A stretch of DNA of 64,000 nt from Acidiphilium multivorum AIU301 (lineage in GTDB: Bacteria > Pseudomonadota > Alphaproteobacteria > Acetobacterales > Acetobacteraceae). The translations under genes were made by a program, and so were the position numbers. The stretch covers positions 744,001 to 808,000 of the forward strand of contig NC_015186.1 in the NCBI RefSeq assembly GCF_000202835.1, read 5' to 3'. Positions 26,472 through 34,918 of this stretch are shown here, piece after piece. Below the pieces are notes generated by a model. The model was given only the letters and a program-made list of their open reading frames with translations, was not told where the DNA came from and searched no databases. Positions within the stretch are counted from its first letter, which is position 1; each line of letters begins with the position of its first letter.

Positions 26472-27151
26472 TGCACGGGTTTCACGCGACGCCGGTCGAA
26501 GCCTCGCTGTTCGGCGTTCTCGCCATCGCGAGCCTGCTGCTTGCCTTCGTCATGCTCGGCTCGCGCTGGCTGCGGCATTACCTCATCGCCTTCGCCGCGG
26601 AATCGTGGGCGATCGCGCTGCTCTCGGCGGCGGTCGGGTATATCGACCATTATCCCGAACTCTATGTCATCGCGCTGCTGACCCTGGCGTTCCGGGGAAC
26701 GCTGCTGCCCTACCTGCTGCTCCGCATCATCCGGCGGCTGACGATCGAGCGGGAACTCGAGCCGCTGCTGCGACCGGGGTCGAGTCTGGTGCTGGGCGCC
26801 GGCGCCGTCGTGTTCTCGCTCGTCGTCGCCGCGCGGATGACGCAGGCGCTGCACCTGACGGCCGAGGTCGTCGTGCTGGCGCTGACGGTCATGCTGTCGA
26901 TGAAGCTGATCGGCTATCTGATGCTCGCGGTGCGGCACGAGGCGGTCAGTCACGTTCTCGGGCTGCTGGTCCTCGAGAACGGCATTTTCCTCGGCACGCA
27001 GATTCTCGTGCCCGGCATGCCGATGCTGCTCGAACTCGTGATCCTGTTCGACCTGCTCATCGTCGTCGTCTGCTTCGGCGTGCTGGTGCGTTATCTCGTC
27101 GGGCAGGTCGGCAGCACGAGTGCCTTGCAACTGCGGCGGCTGGTGGGCTGA
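26471..27151 (+). CDS. HyfE-like membrane subunit
   Basis: A 226-aa protein with about seven hydrophobic segments, the size and pattern of HyfE, the hydrogenase-4 subunit related to the NuoK/MrpC type (RHEAVSHVLGLLVLENGIFLG, then LLELVILFDLLIVVVCFGVL). Such subunits take part in ion movement through the membrane arm. It is coupled to hyfC-like by TGATG and to the next gene by a one-base gap. Confidence 0.82.
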   Translation: MHGFHATPVEASLFGVLAIASLLLAFVMLGSRWLRHYLIAFAAESWAIALLSAAVGYIDHYPELYVIALLTLAFRGTLLPYLLLRIIRRLTIERELEPLLRPGSSLVLGAGAVVFSLVVAARMTQALHLTAEVVVLALTVMLSMKLIGYLMLAVRHEAVSHVLGLLVLENGIFLGTQILVPGMPMLLELVILFDLLIVVVCFGVLVRYLVGQVGSTSALQLRRLVG

Positions 27152-27152
27152 G

Positions 27153-28673
27153 ATGACCGGGATCGCGACATCGGTCCTGATCGGCGCGCCGGCACTCGCG
27201 GTGCTGGCGATGCTGGCCGCGCCGCGGCCGCGTCTCGCGGAGCGGCTCAACCTCGCCGCGGCCGGGCTCTGCTTCATCGCCGCGGTCGCGATGACGGTTT
27301 CCGCCCCTGCCGCCGGCGCCCGCTATCTCGGGCGCTACCTGATCGTCGATCCGCTCGGCGCCTGGATCATCCTGTGCGCCGCGGTGGTCTATCTGCTCGC
27401 CTCGATCCATGCCTGCGGCTACATGCGGATGCCGGGAGAGGAAGCGCGGCTGCCGCGGTTCTACCAGCTCTTCGCCCTGTTCGCGCTGACCATCTTCATC
27501 GCGCCGCTGATGAACAATCCCGGGCTTTACTGGATCGCGATCGAGATGACGACCGTGGTCAGCACCTTCCTCGTCGCGTTCGAGCAGGCGGCGGAGGCGA
27601 TCGAGGCAGGGTGGAAATACATCATCATTGTCTCGGCCGGGATCACGCTGGCGCTTCTTGGCACTGTGATCTTCTACTGGGCCGGGACGTTCAGCCTGGG
27701 GCCGACCTACGACATGACCTGGCGCGTCCTGCGGCATGCCGCGCCGCACATGGACCGCGCGCTGCTCGTGCTCGGGTTCCTGCTCGTGCTGGTGGGCTAC
27801 GGCACCAAGGTCGGGCTGGCGCCGATGCACACCTGGCTGCCGGATGCGCACAGCGAGGGGCCGGCGCCGGTCTCGGCGATGCTCTCCGGCGCGCTGCTGA
27901 ACGCGGCGATGGCGGGCATCGTGCGCTATCTCGCGGTGCTGCACCGGGCCGGGCTGTTCATGCTGCCCGACCAGATCCTTGCGGTGTTCGGCACCGCCTC
28001 GCTCCTGGTGGCGGCGCTGTTCATCGTGCGCCAGCGCGGGGTGAAGCGGCTGATGGCGTATTCCAGCGTCGAGCACATGGGCATCGTCGCCCTCGGCTTC
28101 GGTTTCGGCGGGCCGTTCGGCGTCGCGGGCGCGATGTATCACATGCTCAACCACAGCCTGAACAAGTCGCTGATGTTCTTCGGCGCCGGCAACGCGATGC
28201 GCAGTTTCGGCACCCGGTCGATGACGCGGATCCGCGACTATGCGCGCCACTTTCCGGTCGCCGCAGCACTCTGGCTGGCCGGTGCCGTCGCGATCACCGG
28301 CGCGCCGCCCTTCGGCCTGTTCGCCAGCGAGCTGACCATCCTGCGCGCCGGTTTCCGCGGCGCCGGGCTCTGGGCGGCGATCGTGATGCTGGTTCTGCTG
28401 ATCCTGATCTTCATCGGCTTCCTCGATCATTTTCGCGTCATGTATTTCGAGCCGGCCGGGGATGACGCGCCGAGGCCGGCGCGGCTCGGGGCCTGGACCG
28501 TCGCGCCGATGTGGCTCGCGCTGATCCCGTTGCTGGTGCTGGGCCTGTGGTGGCCGCGCGCGATGTGGCGCGATTTCCAGACGGTCGAACAGGTGATCGA
28601 GCGTCCGGCCGCCGCGCCGGGGCCTGCGGCGCGCGCCTCGGCCCGCATGCCGGATGCGCGGAGGGCGTCGTGA
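27153..28673 (+). CDS. HyfF-like (NuoL/M/N-related) antiporter-type subunit
   Basis: A 506-aa membrane protein with about 13 hydrophobic segments. Proton-channel features of the NuoL/M/N and MrpA/D group are seen: YWIAIEMTTVVSTFLVAFEQ (conserved Glu), GYGTKVGLAPMHTWLPDAHS (Lys in TM7 region with the HTWLPDAH motif) and MAYSSVEHMGIVALGFGFGG, MYHMLNHSLNKSLMFF. The C-terminal about 30 residues form a polar Ala/Arg-rich tail. The stop overlaps a GTG start for the large subunit. Confidence 0.9.
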   Translation: MTGIATSVLIGAPALAVLAMLAAPRPRLAERLNLAAAGLCFIAAVAMTVSAPAAGARYLGRYLIVDPLGAWIILCAAVVYLLASIHACGYMRMPGEEARLPRFYQLFALFALTIFIAPLMNNPGLYWIAIEMTTVVSTFLVAFEQAAEAIEAGWKYIIIVSAGITLALLGTVIFYWAGTFSLGPTYDMTWRVLRHAAPHMDRALLVLGFLLVLVGYGTKVGLAPMHTWLPDAHSEGPAPVSAMLSGALLNAAMAGIVRYLAVLHRAGLFMLPDQILAVFGTASLLVAALFIVRQRGVKRLMAYSSVEHMGIVALGFGFGGPFGVAGAMYHMLNHSLNKSLMFFGAGNAMRSFGTRSMTRIRDYARHFPVAAALWLAGAVAITGAPPFGLFASELTILRAGFRGAGLWAAIVMLVLLILIFIGFLDHFRVMYFEPAGDDAPRPARLGAWTVAPMWLALIPLLVLGLWWPRAMWRDFQTVEQVIERPAAAPGPAARASARMPDARRAS

Positions 28674-30106
28674 ACATGCCGTCGAGGCGCGGCATGGACC
28701 CCTCGTCCATCGAGGCCGCGGCCGGCGCGCTGCGCGCTGCGGGGGGCCGGATGATCATGGTCTATGCGGCCCCGGAGGCTGACGGGCGGCAGACGCTGCG
28801 CTACGTGTCGTCGCGCCCGGGGATCGCCGGCTTCGAGGTCTGGAGCGTTCCGGCCGGGGGAACGGTGCCGAGCATCGCCACGATCTGGCCGCTGCTGGGA
28901 TGGTATGAGCGGGAGACGGCCGATCATCGCGGCATCGCCTTCAGCGGGCAGCCGGAGCCGTTTTCGCTGATCGCGCCGCTGCGAGCCGATGAGGAGGCGG
29001 ATCTGCGCCGGCTGCCGGGGCTGTCCGGCGATGCCGTGCAGGTGCTGCCGTTCGGGCCGGTGCGGGCCGGCGTGGTCGAATCGGCCGAGTTCAGCTTCTT
29101 CTATGTCGGCGAGGCGATCCTGCATTACGTGCCGCACCTGTTCCTCAAGCATCGCGGCATGGAAGACCGCTTCGTCGACCAGACGCCGGAGACCGGGCTC
29201 GTGTTGGCCGAGCGCGTTTCGGGGGTCGGCAGCGTGGCGCATGCCCTTGCCTATGCGCAGGCGATGGAGGCCGCCGCGCAGGTGGCCGTTCCCGGCCGCG
29301 CGCGCTACCAGCGGGTGATCGTCGCCGAGCTCGAGCGGCTTTACAATCATCTTCATTATCTCGGCCATCTTGCCGATACGACGACGCTGAAGGTGGCCCA
29401 TGCCGAAGGCGCGCTGCTTGCCGAGCGGGTCAAGCAGATCGGCGCCCGGGTGACGGGCAGCCGGTTCCTGCGCGGCGTGATCGCGCCGGGCGGGCTGCGG
29501 CGGGAGCTGCGCGTCGAGGGTCTTGCCGGGGCGCTCGATGCCCTGCGCGCGCCGATCCGCCGCTACATCGCGCGGCTGGACGCCTCGGAAAGCCATTTCG
29601 ACCGGCTGGCGACGACCGGCGTGCTGCCCCGCGAGGTGGCGTTCGACCAGGGCGCGACCGGGCCGGTTGCCCGTGCCTCCGGCCTCGACCGCGACCTGCG
29701 GCGCGACCATGCCTATGCCGCCTACGACGATCCCGACCTCGCCCTCGCCGTCGCCACCGGGACCGACGGCGATGCCCACGCCCGTGCTCGCGTGCGGATC
29801 GCCGAGATCGAGAATGCGCTGCTGATGATCGAGCGCGCCATCGCGCTGACGCCCGGCGGCGCAATCCGGGTCGCCTGCGCGCCGGCCGCCGGCGCCGAGG
29901 CGATGGGCTGGGCGGAATCGCCGCGCGGCACGCTGATCTATGCCGTGCATGTCGGGCCCGACGGGCGGCTCGCGCGGGTCAAGATCAAGTCGCCCTCCTT
30001 CTCCAACTGGCGGGTGTTTCCCTACACCGTGCACGGCACGAACATGATGGACTACGCGATCAACGAGGCGAGTTTCGGCCTGACCATCGCCGGATGCGCG
30101 CGATGA
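28670..30106 (+). CDS. large subunit of hydrogenase-like complex (HyfG/HycE-type) lacking Ni ligands
   Basis: A 478-aa fusion of a NuoC-like domain (about 1-120) and a NuoD/hydrogenase large-subunit domain (about 125-478). In group-4 [NiFe] hydrogenases the first nickel motif is RVCGICGFAH; here it is RVSGVGSVAH (Ser184 and Gly187 in place of both Cys). The C-terminal DPCxxC motif is also gone: the protein ends EASFGLTIAGCAR with a single, shifted Cys. A [NiFe] site therefore cannot form. GTG start with GGAGG five bases upstream, overlapping the previous stop; ATG 28676 is an alternative. This is the pattern of energy-converting hydrogenase-related (Ehr) complexes. Confidence 0.88.
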   Translation: MNMPSRRGMDPSSIEAAAGALRAAGGRMIMVYAAPEADGRQTLRYVSSRPGIAGFEVWSVPAGGTVPSIATIWPLLGWYERETADHRGIAFSGQPEPFSLIAPLRADEEADLRRLPGLSGDAVQVLPFGPVRAGVVESAEFSFFYVGEAILHYVPHLFLKHRGMEDRFVDQTPETGLVLAERVSGVGSVAHALAYAQAMEAAAQVAVPGRARYQRVIVAELERLYNHLHYLGHLADTTTLKVAHAEGALLAERVKQIGARVTGSRFLRGVIAPGGLRRELRVEGLAGALDALRAPIRRYIARLDASESHFDRLATTGVLPREVAFDQGATGPVARASGLDRDLRRDHAYAAYDDPDLALAVATGTDGDAHARARVRIAEIENALLMIERAIALTPGGAIRVACAPAAGAEAMGWAESPRGTLIYAVHVGPDGRLARVKIKSPSFSNWRVFPYTVHGTNMMDYAINEASFGLTIAGCAR

Positions 30107-30119
30107 GGGGGAGGTGCGG

Positions 30120-30914
30120 ATGGCACTCTGGACGCTGATCGGCCTGCTTGAGGGATCCGCGACCACGTCCTGGCCGCTGAAGCCGGGGCCGGACGGCCAG
30201 GATGGCGTGGTCGGGATGCCGCGGCTCGACCCTGGGCGCTGCGAGGCGGGATGCGAGGTATGCGCGGCATCCTGCCCGACCGGGGCGATCGGTCTCGCCG
30301 GCGCGCGGATCGCGCTCGATTACGGGCGCTGCGTCGTCTGCCAGCGTTGCGTCGAAACCTGCCCGACCGGCGCGCTGGCCGAGAGCAGGGACTGGGCGTT
30401 CGGCGCGCGGACGCGCGACGATCTCAGGACCGGCATCGAAGCCGCCGGCATGGCGGCGCTGGCCGCGGCGGATGGTCCGGGGCGCGGCTTCCGGCGCAGC
30501 CTGCATGTGCGGCATGTCGATGCCGGCTCCTGCAATGGCTGCGAATCCGAGCTGCAGGCCCTGAACAACCCATTCTACAACCTGCACCGTCTGGGCATCT
30601 TCTTCACGCCCTCGCCGCGCTTCGCCGATCTGCTGCTGGTGACCGGCCCGGTCACCCGGGCGATGCTGGAGCCGCTGCGCCGCACCTGGGAGGCGATGCC
30701 GGCGCCGCGCTGGGTCATGGCCAGCGGCACCTGCGCGGTATCCGGCGGCATCGCGCCGGGCGGGCCGTGCCTGTCCGGCCTCGAGGAGGCGCTGCCGGTC
30801 GACCTGTACCTGCCGGGGTGCCCGCCCAATCCGGCGGCGATCATCGAGGCGCTGCTGATGTTCCTCGGGCGCCGGGCGCAACGCGTGCGCGGAGGACGGA
30901 TCGATGGCGAATGA
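30120..30914 (+). CDS. fused ferredoxin / NuoB-like subunit (HyfH-HyfI type)
   Basis: A 264-aa protein joining two subunits that are separate in hydrogenase-4. Residues 37-85 form a two-cluster ferredoxin: Cys41, 45, 48, 52 and Cys71, 74, 77, 81 with the usual CP ends (the first has CxxxC instead of CxxC spacing). Residues 125-240 form the NuoB/small-subunit domain with all proximal-cluster ligands kept: Cys138 and Cys141 (GSCNGC), Cys205 (GTC) and Cys234 (PGCPPNP). Electron-transfer wiring is thus intact although the partner large subunit has no Ni site. ATG 30120 has GGGGAGG six bases upstream. The 3' end overlaps the next gene by 11 bases. Confidence 0.9.
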   Translation: MALWTLIGLLEGSATTSWPLKPGPDGQDGVVGMPRLDPGRCEAGCEVCAASCPTGAIGLAGARIALDYGRCVVCQRCVETCPTGALAESRDWAFGARTRDDLRTGIEAAGMAALAAADGPGRGFRRSLHVRHVDAGSCNGCESELQALNNPFYNLHRLGIFFTPSPRFADLLLVTGPVTRAMLEPLRRTWEAMPAPRWVMASGTCAVSGGIAPGGPCLSGLEEALPVDLYLPGCPPNPAAIIEALLMFLGRRAQRVRGGRIDGE

Positions 30915-32880
30915 CCTGATCGGCCTCGCCACCCTGTTCTGGCTGGTCGCCGGCCTCATCGCGCTGGCGGGCAGGGGGGTCGTGCTCGGCCGCGGGCTGG
31001 CCGGGCTGGGCTGCCTGGCCGGCATGATCGCCGCGATCCTGACGCTGCCGGGGGCCAGTCCGCCGGTGGCGCTGCCCGTCTTCCGCATCGCCGACGAAGG
31101 CTCCGGCTTCACGCTCTCCCCGGCCGCGCTCTGGCTGTTCGGCTTCGGGCTGGCGCCGGCGATGCTGGCGGCCTGGCTCGGCTCGCCGGGGCGGGGCGGG
31201 CGGTTCTGGCTATTCGGACTGTCGATGAGCCTGATCGGCGCGCTCGGCGTCTTCGGGGTGACGCAGGGAGCCGCATTCCTCGTCGCCTGGGAGGTCATGA
31301 GCCTGGGCGGCGCGGCGATGATCCTTGGCGAACGGCTGGCCGAAGGGGCGGGAAGCCGCGCGCTGTTCATGCTCGGCCTGCTCGAGGTGGGGGCCGTGGC
31401 GCTGCTCGCGGCGGTTCTGGTCCTGGGGACTGCGTCCGGCTCCCTGGGCTTCGCGGGGTTCGCCGGGGCCTGGCGCGGGGCGGCGCTCTATGGTCCGGCG
31501 ATCGCCGGCGGGCTCCTGCTCGTCGGGTTCGGCGCCAAGCTCGGGCTGCTGCCGTTCTACGAATGGTTTCCGGGCGCCTATGGGGCGGGCTCGGGCGCGA
31601 CCGGGGCGGTGCTGTCCGGCGTCGTGCTCAACGCGGCGTTCTTCGGCCTGGCGCGAGGCCTGCTGGTCTGGCTGCCGGGCGGGGTGGACGAGGGGTTCGG
31701 CATCGCGCTGTGCGCCATCGGCGTGATCAGCGCGATCCTCACCACGCTCTACGCCTTCCAGCAGGAGGACTGGCGGGCGCTGCTCGCCTTCTCCTCGGCG
31801 GAGAACGCGTCGGTGGCGGTGACCGCACTCGGCGCTTCGCTGCTGTTCGAGGCGGGGCACCTGCCCCTGTTCGCCGGGCTGGCGTTCACGGTCGCGCTGC
31901 TGCATCTCGCCGCCCATGCGCTCGCCAAGGGCGCGCTGTTTCTCGCCGCGGATGGCGTGTTCGCCGCCACCGGCGGCTACGCCATCCGGCAGGACGGCGT
32001 GCTGCGCGCGAACACGCCCCTGTTCGGCATGGGGGCGCTGTTCGCCGCGATGAGCCTGGCGGCGATGCCGCCCCAGGCCGGGTTCGTCTCGGAATGGTTC
32101 ATGTTCCAGACCGTGTTCCAGGGGTTCCACCTGCCGGGATTGGCGGAGCGCCTCACGCTTGTGCTGACCGGCGCGGGGCTTGCGCTGACGGCGGCGATCG
32201 CCTTCGCCACCTTCGTCAAGCTGTTCGGCGTCGGCCTGCAGGGGCGCGCGGCAGACGGCGGCGCGCGGCTTCCCGCGCGGCATCAATCCGCGGTCGGCGC
32301 GCTCGGCCTGGCCGTGCTCGCGCTGGCCGTGGGCATGCCGGTCTGGCTCGGCGCGCTTGCCCGCGTCTGGCCCGCGCACGATGCCATCGACGCCGCGGCG
32401 CACATGACCGACGGATGGATCCTGGTGCCGCTGAGCGCCGGCTTCGCCTTCATCTCGCCGTCGAAGCTGGTCATCGTGATGCCGCTGCTGGCCCTGGTGC
32501 CGGTGGCGGCGATCCTGCTGTGCAGACGCCGGCCCGCGCGGCGCGTTCCCGTCTGGTATGGCGGCTCGCCGCGCCTCGACCGGCGAAATGCGACCACGGC
32601 CCTGACCTTCTCGAATTCGCTCAGGACGTTCTACAGCTTCGTCTATCGTCCGCGCGCGGAAACCGGCGTGGAAACCAGCCTGTCGCCGTATTTCGTGAAG
32701 CATCTGCGTTTCGAGCACGATGTTGCCCCGATCTTCGGCCCCGCCCTGTTCGGCCCGGTGGTGCGGCTGGTGCATGGCCTCGCCCGGCGGGGCCGGGTTT
32801 TGCAGTCCGGCTCCCTCAATCTCTATCTCGGCATCATCGGCCTGTTGCTCGTCGCCATTCTCGTTGTCGCCCTGTTCTGA
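30904..32880 (+). CDS. HyfB-like (NuoL/M-type) large membrane subunit
   Basis: A 658-aa membrane protein with about 15-16 hydrophobic segments. Antiporter-subunit motifs are present: FLVAWEVMSLGGAAMILGE (conserved Glu), GFGAKLGLLPFYEWFPGAYG (Lys before the broken helix) and LLHLAAHALAKGALFLAADG (His/Lys in TM8-12 region). After residue about 540 a cytoplasmic loop (RRRPARRVPVWYGGSPRLDR...) leads to one last C-terminal helix, as in HyfB. It is the last gene of the six-gene core; two DUF190 genes follow after 121 bases. Confidence 0.88.
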   Translation: MANDLIGLATLFWLVAGLIALAGRGVVLGRGLAGLGCLAGMIAAILTLPGASPPVALPVFRIADEGSGFTLSPAALWLFGFGLAPAMLAAWLGSPGRGGRFWLFGLSMSLIGALGVFGVTQGAAFLVAWEVMSLGGAAMILGERLAEGAGSRALFMLGLLEVGAVALLAAVLVLGTASGSLGFAGFAGAWRGAALYGPAIAGGLLLVGFGAKLGLLPFYEWFPGAYGAGSGATGAVLSGVVLNAAFFGLARGLLVWLPGGVDEGFGIALCAIGVISAILTTLYAFQQEDWRALLAFSSAENASVAVTALGASLLFEAGHLPLFAGLAFTVALLHLAAHALAKGALFLAADGVFAATGGYAIRQDGVLRANTPLFGMGALFAAMSLAAMPPQAGFVSEWFMFQTVFQGFHLPGLAERLTLVLTGAGLALTAAIAFATFVKLFGVGLQGRAADGGARLPARHQSAVGALGLAVLALAVGMPVWLGALARVWPAHDAIDAAAHMTDGWILVPLSAGFAFISPSKLVIVMPLLALVPVAAILLCRRRPARRVPVWYGGSPRLDRRNATTALTFSNSLRTFYSFVYRPRAETGVETSLSPYFVKHLRFEHDVAPIFGPALFGPVVRLVHGLARRGRVLQSGSLNLYLGIIGLLLVAILVVALF

Positions 32881-32917
32881 CCGGCGGCTCGCACGATCGG
32901 GAGGATGTCATTTCTTG

Positions 32918-32947
32918 CTGACAGGGCCGGCGGATCGGCGCTAGTCT
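32918..32947 (+). promoter_or_regulatory. candidate promoter for the DUF190 pair
   Basis: CTGACA (32918-32923) and TAGTCT (32942-32947) are 18 bases apart, 54 bases before the ATG. It would let the two DUF190 genes be expressed apart from the upstream complex. Based on pattern only; no consensus fluoride riboswitch is visible in the leader. Confidence 0.3.
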
Positions 32948-33001
32948 CGGTGTAGCGTCGTTGTCCGGGCCGGTTCGACCCGAACGCCGAGGAGGACCTC
33001 G

Positions 33002-33349
33002 ATGCGCATCATGGAAGATGCCCTGCTGCTCAGGGTTTTCCTGGGCGAGGACGACATGGCCGGCGGCCAGCCGCTCTATCGCGCGATCCTCGAGGCGGCG
33101 ATGCGGGCCGGGCTGGCCGGCGGCACGGCGCTGCCGGCCCCGATGGGCTTTGGCGGCTCGCGCGGAATCAGGACGGGCATCAACGTTGATGCCGGGGCGC
33201 ATCAGCCCATCGTCGTCGAGATCATCGACCGGCCGGACCGGATCGAGGCGTTCCTGCCGCTGATCGAGCCGATGATTCCGTCGGGCGTGGTCACGCTGGA
33301 GGCACTCAAGATGCGGAAGATCGTTCCCGGTTCGCCGGCCCCGGCCTGA
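33002..33349 (+). CDS. DUF190 family protein (PII-like fold), copy 1
   Basis: A 115-aa protein matching DUF190: LLLRVFLGEDD, GQPLYRAILEAAMRAGLAGGTALPAPMGFG and QPIVVEIIDRPDRIEAFLPLIEPMI. The family has a ferredoxin-like, PII-resembling fold and often accompanies ion transporters such as CrcB or membrane complexes; its ligand is not established. An ideal GAGGAGG site precedes the ATG. It is followed 30 bases later by a divergent paralogue. Confidence 0.85.
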   Translation: MRIMEDALLLRVFLGEDDMAGGQPLYRAILEAAMRAGLAGGTALPAPMGFGGSRGIRTGINVDAGAHQPIVVEIIDRPDRIEAFLPLIEPMIPSGVVTLEALKMRKIVPGSPAPA

Positions 33350-33379
33350 GGCGGACGAGAAAGCGAGGAGGACACGGCG

Positions 33380-33796
33380 ATGGATGTTCCACACGAGGCT
33401 TCACTGCTGCGGATCTATACCAGCTCGGCCGACCGCCATGGCGGGACGCCGCTGTTCATCGCGATCGTTCACGCGGCGCGGGATCACGGGCTTGCCGGCG
33501 CCACCGTGCTGCGCGGCCCGCTCGGCTTCGGCCATACGGGGCGCCTGCATGAGGGGCATCTTCTGCCGTTCTCCGACGATCATCCCGTCATCATCGAGAT
33601 TGTCGATGCCACCGACAGGATCGAGGCCTTCCTGCCGGTTCTGGATTCGATGATGCAGAGCGGCCTGGTCACCATCGAACGCGCGCGCGTCCTGCAATAC
33701 GGGCGCCACAGGCCGGGCTGGCTTGAACGTGTCCGCCAGCAGTTCTTCCCGGCCTCTCCCCCGCCGGCGGCACAGGCGCGGGTCGGGCTGAACTGA
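33380..33796 (+). CDS. DUF190 family protein, copy 2
   Basis: A 138-aa paralogue of the upstream gene: LLRIYTSSADRHGGTPLFIA, GLAGATVLRGPLGFG, HPVIIEIVDATDRIEAFLPVLDSMM. It has an extra basic C-terminal tail of about 30 residues (RHRPGWLERVRQQFF). The first β-strand differs (YTSSADRHGG instead of FLGEDDMAGG), so the two copies may bind different partners or form a heteromer. GAGGAGG site before the ATG. Both probably serve the hydrogenase-like complex by position, which is inference. Confidence 0.85.
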   Translation: MDVPHEASLLRIYTSSADRHGGTPLFIAIVHAARDHGLAGATVLRGPLGFGHTGRLHEGHLLPFSDDHPVIIEIVDATDRIEAFLPVLDSMMQSGLVTIERARVLQYGRHRPGWLERVRQQFFPASPPPAAQARVGLN

Positions 33797-34011
33797 CCTC
33801 CGGCGTCTCGCGCCCGCGCCCGCAACGCAGGATCAGGGCCGCGCGATCCTTTCTGCCGGTATCGCGGAGGCAGCCTACGCGCGCCCGCGGATGGAATGTC
33901 AGTTGCCGGCGCACGGGCTGAAACGCGTGAATGACGGCACGGAATTTCGGTGCCGGCGGGCATTCCGAGAGTCGCGCCGCGCCGAACAATACGGTCTGTC
34001 GAGGATGGTGA

Positions 34012-34917
34012 TCACGGTGTTTCGTCCTGCGCGAGGATTGCGGGGACGATGCGGGCGGTGGCGTCTTTCCAGTGTGGGAGGGCGAGGGCGAAGGTTTGGT
34101 TGAGTTTTGTGGTGTCGAGGCGGGAGTCGGCGGGTCGGCGGGCTGGGGTGGGCCAGTCTGCGGTGGCGATGGGGATGATGTCGGGGTGTGGTGTGCCGTG
34201 GCGAGCGGCGAGGGCGAGGATTTCGGTGGCGAAGCCGTGCCATGAGGTGTCGCCGGCGCTGGTGGCGTGGAAGATGCCGGCGAAGCCGGGCTGCCAGCCT
34301 TCGGCGAGGATGCGAGCGGCGATGGCGAGGATGGCGTCGGCGAGGTCTTCGGCGGCGGTGGGGGCGCCGCGCTGGTCGGCGACGACGCGCAGCGCCGGCA
34401 GGCGGCGGGCGGCGGCGATCATGGTGCGGGCGAAGTTCTTGCCGGTGGCGGAGAAGATCCAGGCGGTGCGGAGGATGATGGCGTCGGCGCCGGCGGCGAG
34501 GATGGCTTCCTCGCCGGCGGCCTTGCTGTGGCCGTAGACGCCGAGCGGGGCGATCGGGTCGGTTTCGGTGTAGGGCGCGCCCTTGGTGCCGTCGAAGACA
34601 TAGTCGGTCGAGACGTGGATGAGGGGGATGCCGCGGCTGCGGCAGAGGGTGGCGAGGGTTGCGGGGCCGTCGCGGTTGGCGCGGAAGGCGGCGTCGGCGC
34701 TGGTCTCGGCGGCGTCGACGGCGGTCCAGGCGGCGGCGTTGACGACGAGGGCGGGATCGGCAGCGGCGAGGGCCCTGGCGATCGTTTCCGGGGCGTCGAA
34801 GTCGAAGCCGGGGCGGCCGATGGCGCGGGCGGGGAGCCCGGCGGCGGGCGCGCGGGCGGCGAGGGCGTGGCCGAGCTGGCCGCTCGCCCCGGTGATCAGG
34901 ATCGGGCGGGGCGGCAT
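34012..34917 (-). CDS. rfbD: dTDP-4-dehydrorhamnose reductase
   Basis: A 301-aa NADPH-dependent SDR, last step of dTDP-L-rhamnose synthesis. Seen: ILITGASGQLGHALA, VSTDYVFDGTKGAPYTETD (the RmlD signature), YGHSKAAGE (Tyr-x-x-x-Lys) and ILRTAWIFSATGKNF. It is the last gene of the rfbB-rfbA-rfbC-rfbD operon with one base between its ATG and the rfbC stop. The gene is unusually rich in G on the plus strand (C on its coding strand), matching its operon neighbours. Confidence 0.95.
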   Translation of the reverse strand: MPPRPILITGASGQLGHALAARAPAAGLPARAIGRPGFDFDAPETIARALAAADPALVVNAAAWTAVDAAETSADAAFRANRDGPATLATLCRSRGIPLIHVSTDYVFDGTKGAPYTETDPIAPLGVYGHSKAAGEEAILAAGADAIILRTAWIFSATGKNFARTMIAAARRLPALRVVADQRGAPTAAEDLADAILAIAARILAEGWQPGFAGIFHATSAGDTSWHGFATEILALAARHGTPHPDIIPIATADWPTPARRPADSRLDTTKLNQTFALALPHWKDATARIVPAILAQDETP

Positions 34918-34918
34918 G

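Noticed and set aside
32881-33001. Fluoride riboswitch in front of DUF190
   Set aside because: DUF190 is often found with fluoride genes, but I could not find the conserved riboswitch core, and crcB is absent from the window.
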